DNA of 35,188 nucleotides, from the NCBI RefSeq assembly GCF_019061365.1, contig NZ_JAHPPD010000020.1, positions 1-35,188 on the forward strand. Reading direction: 5' to 3'. Position 1 is the stretch's first letter; every line of letters starts with the position of its first letter. This document shows positions 18,257 through 26,723 of this stretch, in pieces. The translations under genes and the position numbers were made by a program. Under the pieces are notes generated by a model, which saw only the letters and a program-made list of their open reading frames with translations, ran no database searches and was not told where the DNA came from. The DNA is from Lentilactobacillus dabitei (lineage in GTDB: Bacteria; Bacillota; Bacilli; Lactobacillales; Lactobacillaceae).

Positions 18257-19366
18257 ATGACTATTAACGGCAGAAAAATCATTCATGTTGATATGGATGC
18301 CTTCTACGCCTCAATTGAAGAACGTGAAGATCCCAGTTTAAAAAACCAGCCGCTGATTGTTGCCCGCGATCCAAGAAGGACGGGTGGCCGCGGGGTTGTT
18401 TCAACTGCCAATTACAATGCGCGACGATTTGGCGTGCATTCAGCGATGAGTGCCCAGAAGGCTTTAGAGCTCTGTCCGAAAGCTGTTTTTCGATTTTCTG
18501 GTTTTGGCCTGTATCGGTCAGTTTCAGATCAAATTCATGAAATTTTTCATCATTTTACCGATGCCGTGGAGTCAGTTGCCCTTGATGAAGCTTATCTAGA
18601 CATTACTCACAACAAGCGGCATCTTTCTGATCCAATTCAGGTTGCCAGAATGATTCAAACAGAAATCTGGCAACAAACAAAGCTGACTTGCTCCGTGGGG
18701 GTATCGTATAATAAATTTTTGGCGAAAGAAGCTTCCGATTACGCAAAACCGGTTGGAATTACCGTGATCCCCCAAAAAGATGCCATTGAGTTTCTGACCA
18801 AGTTACCGATTGAGAAATTCCGCGGGGTAGGTAAGAAGACAGTTCCCAAAATGCAAGCCTTGCAGATTGCAAACGGCGCTGATTTATTGCAGTGGTCACA
18901 AATGGATTTGATTAAACATTTTGGCAAGTTTGGGTATGTTTTGTATGAACGCGCCCGGGGCGTTGATGAGCGTCCAGTTGAGTATCAACGAATTCGAAAG
19001 TCAATTGGCAAAGAGCGGACTTTCGGACCCGAAATCAGGACCAGTTCAGAAGTGGATGCCCAACTGCAACGGATTGCTGAAATGGTGGTCCAAGCGATGG
19101 ACAACAAAAAGAAACATGGTAAGACGTTGGTCCTCAAGATCCGCTACAAAGATTTTTCAACCTTCACCAAACGTGTGACTTTAGATGACTACATCAAAAA
19201 TGACCCAGCCGATTACTTTGCCCTTGCAGGTGACTTGTTGACGGATATGCCTGACATTTCTACCGGTGTCCGGCTACTAGGGATTACGATCACTAACCTG
19301 GACGATTTAACGTATGAAAATATTGCGTTGGACTTATTCCACAACGGCGATGTTCAAAAGACCTAG
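18257..19366 (+). CDS. dinB: DNA polymerase IV (translesion, Y-family)
   Basis: A 369-residue Y-family polymerase that copies damaged DNA with low fidelity. Catalytic metal ligands are Asp12 (HVDMDAFYASIE), Asp110 and Glu111 (VALDEAYLD). A helix-hairpin-helix segment (FRGVGKKTVPKMQ) and a little-finger domain follow; a short C-terminal tail (LDLFHNGDVQKT) replaces the classical clamp peptide QLxLF. I chose ATG at 18257 over TTG at 18248, since AGAGGT (18243-18248) is the ribosome site. It is isolated between a terminator and the nrnA promoter, with a LexA-like box upstream. Confidence 0.96.
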   Translation: MTINGRKIIHVDMDAFYASIEEREDPSLKNQPLIVARDPRRTGGRGVVSTANYNARRFGVHSAMSAQKALELCPKAVFRFSGFGLYRSVSDQIHEIFHHFTDAVESVALDEAYLDITHNKRHLSDPIQVARMIQTEIWQQTKLTCSVGVSYNKFLAKEASDYAKPVGITVIPQKDAIEFLTKLPIEKFRGVGKKTVPKMQALQIANGADLLQWSQMDLIKHFGKFGYVLYERARGVDERPVEYQRIRKSIGKERTFGPEIRTSSEVDAQLQRIAEMVVQAMDNKKKHGKTLVLKIRYKDFSTFTKRVTLDDYIKNDPADYFALAGDLLTDMPDISTGVRLLGITITNLDDLTYENIALDLFHNGDVQKT

Positions 19367-19367
19367 T

Positions 19368-19395
19368 TTGTATTATTGGGGTTCTAGTGTATACT
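19368..19395 (+). promoter_or_regulatory. Probable promoter of nrnA-cshB
   Basis: TTGTAT (19368-19373), 16 bases, TATACT (19390-19395). It is 35 bases before the nrnA ATG. Confidence 0.5.
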
Positions 19396-19430
19396 TAAGT
19401 GTTCGACAATAAAGTAATTGGAGTAATGAC

Positions 19431-20381
19431 ATGTCAATTAAAGAACAAATTTTAACAACTATTAAGCAATATAAAACCATCATCATTCATCGACACAAGC
19501 GACCAGATCCTGATGCGATCGGCTCTCAAATGGGATTGGCTCAAATTCTCAAGGCATCTTTCCCAGATAAAACGATTCTTTGCGCTGGTAAGCAGTACGA
19601 TGGCTTTGCTTGGCTTGGCAAAACCGATGAGATTTCTGATGATCAGTACAAAGATGCATTGGTAATCGTCGTTGATACAGCTAATCAGCCACGCGTTGAC
19701 GACGATCGGTTCAACAAAGGCAAGGTGATGATTAAGATCGATCACCATCCAAACGATGATGCATTTGGTGATATCATGTGGGTTGAGCCCGAAGCTTCTA
19801 GTACCTCTGAATTAATTTACGATTTTTTTGCCGCTAATCGTGCGGAGTTGACCATGCCTGCCAAAGGTGCCCGATTATTATACGCAGGGATTGTGGGTGA
19901 TACTGGTCGGTTTATGTATCCATCAACTTCTTCCCACACTTTAGCGGTTGCGTCTAAGTTGACTGAATATGATTTTTCGGCCAGTGAGGTCAATAAGATT
20001 GAAGATGAGATTGATATTCCGTTGGCCCGATTGTCTGCTTATGTTTATGACAACTTAACCATTCTCAATAGTGGAGCAGCTTATCTGGTCCTTTCAGATA
20101 AGGTATTAGAGCCATTCAAACTTGGCGATGACAGCACATCAGCTGTCGTGCCACTGCCTGGGAAAATCAAAGATGTGGTTTCGTGGGCAATCTTTGTTCA
20201 GCAAAAAGACGGCGGGTTCCGGATTCGGTTACGTTCGAAGGGCCCTTCGATCAATGAACTTGCTAAAAAGTATGGCGGCGGTGGTCATCCACTTGCGAGT
20301 GGAGCCGTGGTTGAAGACGAAAAGCACATTGATGGATTCGTCAAAGATTTAAATGAGGTCGTTTCTAACTACAAGAAGTAG
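19431..20381 (+). CDS. nrnA: NrnA: oligoribonuclease / pAp phosphatase
   Basis: A 316-residue DHH-DHHA1 phosphoesterase. It degrades two- to five-nucleotide RNA fragments and dephosphorylates 3'-phosphoadenosine 5'-phosphate, and related enzymes cleave the linear dinucleotide pApA left from c-di-AMP. Motifs: DPDAIGS (26-32), DHH (104-106), YAGIVGDTGRF and the DHHA1 glycine motif GGGGHPLASG. It starts at ATG with GGAG at 19420-19423 and is followed 8 bases later by a DEAD-box helicase. The pair would make an RNA-turnover operon, helicase plus terminal nuclease; that coupling is inferred. Confidence 0.94.
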   Translation: MSIKEQILTTIKQYKTIIIHRHKRPDPDAIGSQMGLAQILKASFPDKTILCAGKQYDGFAWLGKTDEISDDQYKDALVIVVDTANQPRVDDDRFNKGKVMIKIDHHPNDDAFGDIMWVEPEASSTSELIYDFFAANRAELTMPAKGARLLYAGIVGDTGRFMYPSTSSHTLAVASKLTEYDFSASEVNKIEDEIDIPLARLSAYVYDNLTILNSGAAYLVLSDKVLEPFKLGDDSTSAVVPLPGKIKDVVSWAIFVQQKDGGFRIRLRSKGPSINELAKKYGGGGHPLASGAVVEDEKHIDGFVKDLNEVVSNYKK

Positions 20382-20389
20382 GAGAGTAT

Positions 20390-21751
20390 ATGAGCAATTT
20401 TTCAGAATTTAATTTAAAACCCTATATATTGGCTGCCTTGAAGGATATTGGCTTTTTTACGCCGACACCAGTTCAGGAAAAACTGATTCCAAAGATTATT
20501 CAAGGTAGAGATGTCGTCGGTCAATCCGCTACTGGTAGTGGGAAGACGCACGCTTTTTTACTGCCGATTTTTAATCAGCTTGATCCGGACGTTCACGAAG
20601 TTCAAGCGGTTATTACCACCCCAAGTCGAGAATTAGCCTACCAAATTATTGATGCTGCTAAACAAATTGCTAAACACAGCGATCAACCGATTTCCACCGG
20701 AGCCTATGTTGGTGGTACCGATAAGTTGCGGCAGGAGACCAAGTTGAAGCGAGAACAACCACAACTCGTCATTGGAACGCCAGGTCGAATTTGGGATCTG
20801 ATCAAAAACGGTGGTTTAGATGTTCATACAGCTTCCCAGCTGGTCATTGATGAAGCCGATATGACACTTGACATGGGATTCTTAGACGTTGTGGATAGTA
20901 TCGCTGCCAGCTTCGGTAAACATGTCCAAATGATGGTCTTTTCGGCCACCATTCCACAAAAGATCAATGTTTTTCTCCGCAAATATATGCAAAATCCAGT
21001 CATTGAAGAAATTCCGGTTTCCTCAATTATCAGTCCCACGATTGATAACTGGTTAATTTCAACTAAAGGTCATGATAAGAATCAGCTAATCTACCGCCTC
21101 TTGACAGTTGGTGAACCTTATTTGGTTTTGATTTTTGCCAACACGCGAAAAAGAGTGGAAGAATTGACAGATTATTTGAAGAAACAGGGCCTGAAGGTTG
21201 CGATGATTCACGGCGGCGTTAAACCCCGCGAACGAAAGCAAATTATGAGACGGGTTAAAAACCTGGACTTCCAATTCGTTGTTGCGACCGATCTTGCGGC
21301 CCGAGGAATTGATATCGAAGGGGTTTCTGAAGTCATTAACGATGATATCCCGACCGAAGATCTTGAATTTTTCATTCACCGAGTTGGCCGAACTGGTCGG
21401 AATGGGATGTCTGGAGTGTCGATTACCCTCTATTCACCAGATGAGGAAAAAGACGTTCAAGAACTTGAGAACATGGGGATTCATTTCAAGCCGAAAGCAC
21501 TGAGTAATCACGAGATTGTCGATACATACGATCGTCATCGTCGAAAGACTCATCGCAAGAAGCACGAAAAGCTTGATCCAACCATGATTGGCATGATTAA
21601 AAAGAAAAAGAAGAAGGTCAAGCCTGGTTATAAACGTCAAATTAAGATGTCAATTGCCAGAAAAGACGAGATGGACCGTCGGGTTAAAAAGCGTGAAGAA
21701 GCCCGTGCCCAACGAAAGCAACGAAAGAATAGCTCATCTCGATATAAGTGA
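20390..21751 (+). CDS. cshB: DEAD-box ATP-dependent RNA helicase, CshB-like
   Basis: A 453-residue helicase with all superfamily 2 motifs: Q motif (FFTPTPVQ), SATGSGKT (46-53), PSRELA, TPGR, DEAD (154-157), SAT, ATDLAARGIDIEG and HRVGRTGR. The last 70 or so residues are extremely Lys/Arg-rich (RRKTHRKKHEK and a run of lysines), a likely RNA- or ribosome-binding tail. Among Bacillus paralogues it looks most like CshB (YqfR), by size and basic tail, but I cannot rule out another Csh subtype. It follows nrnA by 8 bases. Confidence 0.85.
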   Translation: MSNFSEFNLKPYILAALKDIGFFTPTPVQEKLIPKIIQGRDVVGQSATGSGKTHAFLLPIFNQLDPDVHEVQAVITTPSRELAYQIIDAAKQIAKHSDQPISTGAYVGGTDKLRQETKLKREQPQLVIGTPGRIWDLIKNGGLDVHTASQLVIDEADMTLDMGFLDVVDSIAASFGKHVQMMVFSATIPQKINVFLRKYMQNPVIEEIPVSSIISPTIDNWLISTKGHDKNQLIYRLLTVGEPYLVLIFANTRKRVEELTDYLKKQGLKVAMIHGGVKPRERKQIMRRVKNLDFQFVVATDLAARGIDIEGVSEVINDDIPTEDLEFFIHRVGRTGRNGMSGVSITLYSPDEEKDVQELENMGIHFKPKALSNHEIVDTYDRHRRKTHRKKHEKLDPTMIGMIKKKKKKVKPGYKRQIKMSIARKDEMDRRVKKREEARAQRKQRKNSSSRYK

Positions 21752-21780
21752 TTGACAGCTATTTAACAAAAAAGTATACT
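21752..21780 (+). promoter_or_regulatory. alaS promoter
   Basis: Perfect TTGACA (21752-21757), 17 bases, TATACT (21775-21780). It begins right after the helicase stop codon. Transcription should start near 21787, giving a leader of about 220 bases. Confidence 0.88.
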
Positions 21781-21786
21781 TTTAAT

Positions 21787-22006
21787 GTCTTAAGAATATG
21801 CTGATTGAATTTATCTTTTAGAAACGTTTTGGTTGATGCAAAAAACGATTTAAACCAATCAGTGCTCTCTTAACTTTCAAATGAAAACGCAACTCTACGT
21901 TATAGAGATTAAGTGGTTACGATAAACATCGTTGCAATCAGAGTGGTACCGCGTCAATTGGCGTCTCTGTTAGCAATGGTGTTTTAATTTTGTCAGAGGA
22001 GAATGA
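21787..22006 (+). promoter_or_regulatory. T-box riboswitch of alaS
   Basis: The T-box core AATCAGAGTGGTACCGCG lies at 21936-21953. It folds into the standard antiterminator: CAGAG/CTCTG (21939-21943 with 21965-21969), the seven-base bulge TGGTACC and GCGTC/GGCGT closing an AATT loop. The UGGU in the bulge can pair with the ACCA end of uncharged tRNA-Ala. A 5-bp stem with an AAAC loop just upstream (21919-21932) fits Stem III. CTGATTG/CAATCAG (21801-21807 with 21856-21862) may close part of Stem I; I could not place the GCN specifier with confidence. Uncharged tRNA-Ala is expected to raise alaS expression. Confidence 0.9.
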
Positions 22007-24652
22007 ATGATGAAGAACTTGAGCAGTGGCGAGATTCGCCAAATGTTTTTAGACTTTTTTCAAGAAAAGGGCCACGCAATTGAGCCCAGCGCTTCTTTAA
22101 TCCCAGTGGATGATCCAACCCTACTTTGGATCAACTCTGGAGTGGCAACGATGAAAAAATATTTTGATGGATCAGTTGTTCCAAAGAATCCGAGGATGAC
22201 GAGCTCTCAAAAGAGTATTCGGACGAATGATATTGAAAATGTGGGGAAAACGCCACGGCATCACACGTTATTTGAAATGCTTGGAAACTTTTCAGTTGGC
22301 GATTACTTCAAGAAAGAAGCAATCACGTGGGCTTTTGAATTGCTGACTTCGCCGAAATGGTTTGGTTGGGATAAGGAAAAGCTTTACATGACTGTCTACC
22401 CTAAGGATACTGATGCCAAGAAGTTTTGGGAAAAAGTTGGGGTTGCCCCCGATCACATTATTGAAATCGAAGATAACTTTTGGGATATTGGTCAAGGCCC
22501 TTCAGGCCCGGATTCAGAAATTTTCTATGATCGGGGGGCAGATTTTGATAATCTTGCCGATGATGATCCGGAAAATTATCCTGGCGGTGAAAATGATCGC
22601 TGGCTTGAAGTTTGGAATATTGTCTTCTCACAATTTAACCATACCCCACAAGATACCTACGAGCCGCTACCAAGGAAAAACATTGATACTGGAATGGGTC
22701 TTGAACGGGTGGTTTCGATTTTCCAACATGCCAGAACCAATTTTGAAACTGATTTGTTTTTACCGATGGTCAAAGAAACCGAACGATTGAGTGACAACAA
22801 GACATATGGTGACAATAAACATGACGACGTTGCCTTTAGAATTATCGCGGATCATGCCCGGACAATCACGGTAGCGATCGGTGATGGTGCCCTACCTTCT
22901 AATGTTGGTCGTGGCTATGTTATCCGAAGATTAATTCGTCGGGCAATTGTTAACGGCCAACGCTTAGGTATCAACGAAGCCTTCTTATATCGATTGGCCC
23001 CAGTCGTTGGTCAAACATTGGAATCATACTACCCTGAAGTTCTCAAACAAAAAGATTACATTGCCAAAGTGATTCGATCAGAAGAAGATCGATTTAATGA
23101 AACTTTGGCCGATGGCTTAAAGTTATTGCATCAAGTGATTGAAGAGGCCAAGAAGCAGAACCAGACCATTATTGATGGCCCGACGGCATTTAAACTGTAT
23201 GACACTTATGGATTCCCAGTTGAACTGACTCAAGAAGAAGCTGGGGAGGTTGGCCTAACAGTGGATCATAAGGGATTTGAAGCTGAAATGGATAAGCAAA
23301 AGCAACGGGCCCGTGATGCGAGAAGTGGGGCTAAATCCATGGGTGTTCAACGTGATCTATTGCTTGAAGTTAAAGATCATAGTGAATATGTCGGCTATGA
23401 TACCCTCGAAGTTGATCATGCCAGCATTCAAGAAATTATTGAAAATGAAAAGCTGGTTAATCAGTCAAAGGGTGGGACAGTTGAAGTCATTTTCGATAAA
23501 ACCCCATTTTATGCTGAAATGGGTGGCCAAGTTGCTGATCGAGGAGTTGTCCTTGATGAAGAAGGCGATAAGGTCGCTGATGTTGTTGACGTTCAACATG
23601 CACCAAATGGTCAGAACCTGCACACTTTGAAAACTCAAGAGCCATTAATTAAGGGCAACAAGTATCATTTAGTGGTTGATCGATTGTTCCACAGTCGAGT
23701 TGAAAAGAACCATACCGCAACTCATTTGCTTGATCAATCATTACGAAATGTTTTGGGTGGCCATACCCAACAAGCCGGGTCATTAGTTGAGCCTAACTAT
23801 CTAAGATTTGACTTCAACCACTTTGGTCAGGTAACTGACGAAGATTTGGAAAAAGTTGAAAACATGGTGAATCGCCAAATCTTCAATGAAACTAATGTTG
23901 ACACAGTTGTCACTGATCCGAAGACCGGTAAGAAGATGGGGGCGATTGCGTTATTCAGTGAAAAATATGGTGACAAGGTTCGAGTAGTTAGTATTGGTGA
24001 CTTCTCAGTCGAATTCTGTGGTGGTACTCACGTTAAGAATACGCGAGACATCGGCTTGTTCAAAATTGTCTCAGAATCTGGTGTTGGAGCCGGAATTCGT
24101 CGAATTGAAGCTGTTACTTCCAAAGATGCCTTTAAATTACTGAATGATCGTAATAAAGAGCTGAATCAAATTGCCAGTTCTTTGAAGGTTAACCAGATTA
24201 AAGATGTGCCAACTCGGGTAACTCAAGTTCAAGATGAAATCAAAGCCCTTCAACAAAAACAGCAGGCCCTCGAGGCGAAATTGGCTGGTCAGCAAGCCCA
24301 AAATGTCTTTAGTGACAAGAAACAAGCTGGTGATAAGACCATCATTACTGGTATTATTAAAGATGCTGGGATGGATCAGCTGCGACAACTGGCCGATACC
24401 TGGCGATCTAAGAAACTTTCAGACGTGTTAGTGTTAGGAACTGGCAGTGGCCAGAAAGCTAATCTGATTGTTGCAGTGGCGGACGATAAGGTAAAAGCTG
24501 GCATTAAGGCCGGTGATTTGATTAAGTCAATCGCCGGTAACATTAAAGGTGGCGGCGGTGGTCGACCAAACATGGCCCAAGCTGGCGGTAAGGATCCAGC
24601 TGGGTTGGATAAGGCAATGAACGCTGCTGTTGATTGGTTAACTAACGAATAA
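22007..24652 (+). CDS. alaS: Alanyl-tRNA synthetase
   Basis: An 881-residue class II synthetase of full length. The N-terminal catalytic core begins SSGEIRQMFLDFF and includes WINSGVATMKKYF. The editing domain has zinc ligands His569 and His573 (HTATH) plus Cys671 and His675 (CGGTH). A coiled segment and C-Ala domain follow, with GGGGGRPNMAQAGG near the end. Two adjacent ATGs (22007, 22010) follow AGAGGAG at 21995-22001; 22010 has the more usual spacing (8 bases) and gives MKNLSSGEI, so the first Met may not be used. Expression is controlled by the T-box leader. Confidence 0.98.
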   Translation: MMKNLSSGEIRQMFLDFFQEKGHAIEPSASLIPVDDPTLLWINSGVATMKKYFDGSVVPKNPRMTSSQKSIRTNDIENVGKTPRHHTLFEMLGNFSVGDYFKKEAITWAFELLTSPKWFGWDKEKLYMTVYPKDTDAKKFWEKVGVAPDHIIEIEDNFWDIGQGPSGPDSEIFYDRGADFDNLADDDPENYPGGENDRWLEVWNIVFSQFNHTPQDTYEPLPRKNIDTGMGLERVVSIFQHARTNFETDLFLPMVKETERLSDNKTYGDNKHDDVAFRIIADHARTITVAIGDGALPSNVGRGYVIRRLIRRAIVNGQRLGINEAFLYRLAPVVGQTLESYYPEVLKQKDYIAKVIRSEEDRFNETLADGLKLLHQVIEEAKKQNQTIIDGPTAFKLYDTYGFPVELTQEEAGEVGLTVDHKGFEAEMDKQKQRARDARSGAKSMGVQRDLLLEVKDHSEYVGYDTLEVDHASIQEIIENEKLVNQSKGGTVEVIFDKTPFYAEMGGQVADRGVVLDEEGDKVADVVDVQHAPNGQNLHTLKTQEPLIKGNKYHLVVDRLFHSRVEKNHTATHLLDQSLRNVLGGHTQQAGSLVEPNYLRFDFNHFGQVTDEDLEKVENMVNRQIFNETNVDTVVTDPKTGKKMGAIALFSEKYGDKVRVVSIGDFSVEFCGGTHVKNTRDIGLFKIVSESGVGAGIRRIEAVTSKDAFKLLNDRNKELNQIASSLKVNQIKDVPTRVTQVQDEIKALQQKQQALEAKLAGQQAQNVFSDKKQAGDKTIITGIIKDAGMDQLRQLADTWRSKKLSDVLVLGTGSGQKANLIVAVADDKVKAGIKAGDLIKSIAGNIKGGGGGRPNMAQAGGKDPAGLDKAMNAAVDWLTNE

Positions 24653-24695
24653 TTATTACACTGCGATTACATGTCGATTACATTGCCTCTCTTGA

Positions 24696-24724
24696 TTGTA
24701 GTTTTACGGATAATCAGTTAAAAT
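24696..24724 (+). promoter_or_regulatory. Possible promoter of ireB-ruvX-yrzB
   Basis: TTGTAG (24696-24701), 17 bases, TAAAAT (24719-24724), between alaS and ireB. The -10 is good and the -35 is weak. No terminator hairpin is evident after alaS, so read-through is also possible. Confidence 0.4.
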
Positions 24725-24760
24725 TAGTACAAATGACCGTATGTCATAGAGGTGAATCGT

Positions 24761-25054
24761 ATGAGTTCGTTAGATAAAACAATGTTTTTTAATTTCAATG
24801 AGGATCAGCCTAAAGACGTTCGAGATACATTATTGACTGTGTATGCCGCATTGGAGGAGAAAGGATACAATCCTTATAATCAGATAGTTGGGTATTTGAT
24901 TTCCGGTGATCCTGCCTATATTCCACGTAATTTGGACGCTCGTAATTTGATTCGCAGGCATGAACGCGATGAGATAATCGAAGAACTAGTTCGTTTCTAT
25001 TTGGACAACCATCCAAGCAATCAGCCAACAGAAACAAAAAAAGGTGAAAAATGA
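24761..25054 (+). CDS. ireB: IreB family regulatory phosphoprotein (DUF965)
   Basis: A 97-residue protein of the YrzL/IreB family. In Enterococcus IreB is phosphorylated by the PASTA kinase IreK and affects cephalosporin tolerance; whether that applies here is unknown. Conserved features are MFFNF near the N-terminus, [21 protein letters not shown] and [16 protein letters not shown]. Thr7 is a candidate phosphosite by position only. ATG at 24761 is preferred over GTG at 24752, which lies in the ribosome site AGAGGTGA. The stop overlaps the ruvX start as ATGA, so the pair is translationally coupled; alaS-ireB-ruvX-yrzB is a conserved Firmicutes order. Confidence 0.93.
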   Translation: MSSLDKTMFFNFNEDQPKDVRDTLLTVYAALEEKGYNPYNQIVGYLISGDPAYIPRNLDARNLIRRHERDEIIEELVRFYLDNHPSNQPTETKKGEK

Positions 25055-25485
25055 GATTAATGGGATTAGACGTTGGTTCAAAGACCGTGGGAGTTGCAGT
25101 TAGTGACGCTCTTGGTTGGACTTCTCAAGGGGTGGAAATCATTCCAATTGACGAGGAGAATCAACAATTTGGTTTAGATCGGGTGGCAGAACTAGTCGAT
25201 CAATATGAAGTTGACGGCTTTGTCGTTGGCTTACCCAAAAACATGAATAATTCGCTGGGACCTAGAGCTGAGGCGTCCGAACAATATGGTAAGCGTTTGG
25301 AGAAGAAGTTTGATCTACCGGTCGACTTTGAAGATGAGCGATTGACAACTGTTGAGGCTCAACGGATGCTTACTGAAGAGGCCGATATTTCTCGGAAAAA
25401 GCGAAAAAAGGTTATCGATAAGTTAGCAGCAGGCTTGATCTTGCAAAACTATCTAGACCGAAAAGGAAAACTAACAAAAATTTAG
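25051..25485 (+). CDS. ruvX: RuvX/YqgF family RNase H-fold nuclease
   Basis: A 144-residue RNase H-fold protein. The catalytic aspartate is in [15 protein letters not shown] (Asp7), and [27 protein letters not shown] and [16 protein letters not shown] are conserved. The family is described both as a putative Holliday-junction resolvase and as a nuclease in 16S rRNA 5'-end processing; the sequence does not decide. It overlaps ireB by four bases. Confidence 0.93.
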   Translation: MRLMGLDVGSKTVGVAVSDALGWTSQGVEIIPIDEENQQFGLDRVAELVDQYEVDGFVVGLPKNMNNSLGPRAEASEQYGKRLEKKFDLPVDFEDERLTTVEAQRMLTEEADISRKKRKKVIDKLAAGLILQNYLDRKGKLTKI

Positions 25486-25500
25486 CGAGGTATGCAAATT

Positions 25501-25827
25501 ATGGCAGATGAACCAGTACAACAACAAATTACACTAGTTGATGACAATGGTGAAGAAACATTATACGATGTTTTGTTCACTTTTAAGTCAGAAGACTTCG
25601 ACAGATCTTATATCCTGATTTACCCAGCCGGCAAGAGCGATGATGATGAGGTTGAAATCCAAGCATATGCGCTTCCAAAGGGTGACGATCCAAGTGATCC
25701 TCAAGGCGGTGAACTTCAGGCAATCGAAACCGACAAGGAATGGGATATGATTGAATCAGTCCTTAATACCTTCTTAGGCAAAGATGGCGATGATCAAGAC
25801 GATGACAGCACCGATGATGGCCAGTAA
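25501..25827 (+). CDS. yrzB: DUF1292 family protein YrzB
   Basis: A 108-residue acidic protein of the DUF1292 (YrzB) family, with no known function. The core reads ITLVDDNGEETLYDVLFTF, then ILIYPAG and EVEIQAYALP. The last 20 or so residues are nearly all Asp/Gly, giving a very acidic tail. ATG at 25501 is preferred over 25492, because GAGG at 25487-25490 would be only one base from the latter. It is the last gene of the alaS-ireB-ruvX cluster and is followed by a terminator. Confidence 0.9.
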   Translation: MADEPVQQQITLVDDNGEETLYDVLFTFKSEDFDRSYILIYPAGKSDDDEVEIQAYALPKGDDPSDPQGGELQAIETDKEWDMIESVLNTFLGKDGDDQDDDSTDDGQ

Positions 25828-25855
25828 AGTGGCGGTCATTTGATCAAATGGATGT

Positions 25856-25897
25856 AGGGATTGAGAACAAAGCGTCAGTTTTGTCTCAGTCCTTTTT
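25856..25897 (+). terminator. Terminator after yrzB
   Basis: AGGGATTGAGA (from 25856) pairs with TCTCAGTCCTT with two G-U pairs; an inner ACAAA/TTTGT extends it. Five T residues lie at 25893-25897. A separate perfect palindrome CATTTGATCAAATG (25837-25850) precedes it. Confidence 0.85.
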
Positions 25898-25923
25898 AAT
25901 TGATTTTTTTAGGATGTGAGTAA

Positions 25924-26181
25924 ATGGAAAAAAAGGAGAAACGGCGATTTAAAGCAACAATTGCTGGTAAAGACTATGTATTGGTGGGTAATGGAACCGT
26001 TGAACACATGCAGGCGGTAACTGATTTACTCAACGAACAATTGGATCAATTGCATGAAGCGATGCCAGCTTCTACGGAAGAGGAGCGGGCAATCTTGATT
26101 GCTTTCAATGCAATTTCTAAGCAATTTAAACTTGAAGAGAAACATCTTCAACAAGGGCACTCAACTCACAAAAATGATTAG
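25924..26181 (+). CDS. zapA: Cell division protein ZapA
   Basis: An 85-residue FtsZ-associated protein that bundles FtsZ filaments at the division site. It shows the ZapA N-terminal pattern (RRFKATIAGKDYVLVG) and a central amphipathic helical region (VTDLLNEQLDQLHEAMP to ISKQFKLEEKHLQQ) typical of its coiled-coil dimer. ATG at 25924 with AGGATGTGAG (25911-25920). It precedes cvpA by 23 bases, and zapA-cvpA-mutS2-trxA is a conserved Bacillales/Lactobacillales order. Confidence 0.92.
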   Translation: MEKKEKRRFKATIAGKDYVLVGNGTVEHMQAVTDLLNEQLDQLHEAMPASTEEERAILIAFNAISKQFKLEEKHLQQGHSTHKND

Positions 26182-26204
26182 TCAAATACGAGAGGTTGAT
26201 GACG

Positions 26205-26723
26205 ATGATTTTTGATATTGGCATTCTTTTCATTTTAATCATTGGCTTTCTAAGAGGTATTCACCGGGGGCTGGTAGTGGAGCTATTCAATCTGGTTGGT
26301 TTTTTTGCTGCAACGGTTGGGGCCATTATTTTTACCACACCGGTGAGTGATTTTGTGACTGGGATTTTGAACAATCATTCAGGCAGCGCCTCGATGGGAA
26401 CAATCATTAAGTGGATCGTATTTATAGTCGTATTTGTGATCATTACTAGGCTCGTCAGGATGATCCGAAATATGATCAGACCTGTTACCAAACTACCCCT
26501 TATTAGTCAGGTGAATTCATTACTTGGCGGCGGGGTGAATCTTATTTCACACTATTTATTGGTTTTTATTATATTGAGTTTCTTGTTGATCTTGCCCAGT
26601 CAGGCAATTCATCAGCAATATGATCAATCGGCGATTTCTCAATGGATTGTGACCAAGACCCCAATTCTGTCCGACAAGATGATGCAGATTTGGGATGAGA
26701 ATTCCAGTGAGGTGAACGTATGA
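26205..26723 (+). CDS. cvpA: CvpA family membrane protein
   Basis: A 172-residue integral membrane protein with about four helices (roughly 2-18, 23-44, 66-87, 105-130) and the CvpA family pattern GFLRGIHRGLVVELFNLVGF. Its namesake affects colicin V production in E. coli; in Gram-positives the function is not settled. There are three in-frame starts (26196, 26199, 26205); I chose ATG 26205, nine bases after the GAGG core. The stop overlaps the mutS2 start as ATGA. Confidence 0.88.
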   Translation: MIFDIGILFILIIGFLRGIHRGLVVELFNLVGFFAATVGAIIFTTPVSDFVTGILNNHSGSASMGTIIKWIVFIVVFVIITRLVRMIRNMIRPVTKLPLISQVNSLLGGGVNLISHYLLVFIILSFLLILPSQAIHQQYDQSAISQWIVTKTPILSDKMMQIWDENSSEVNV

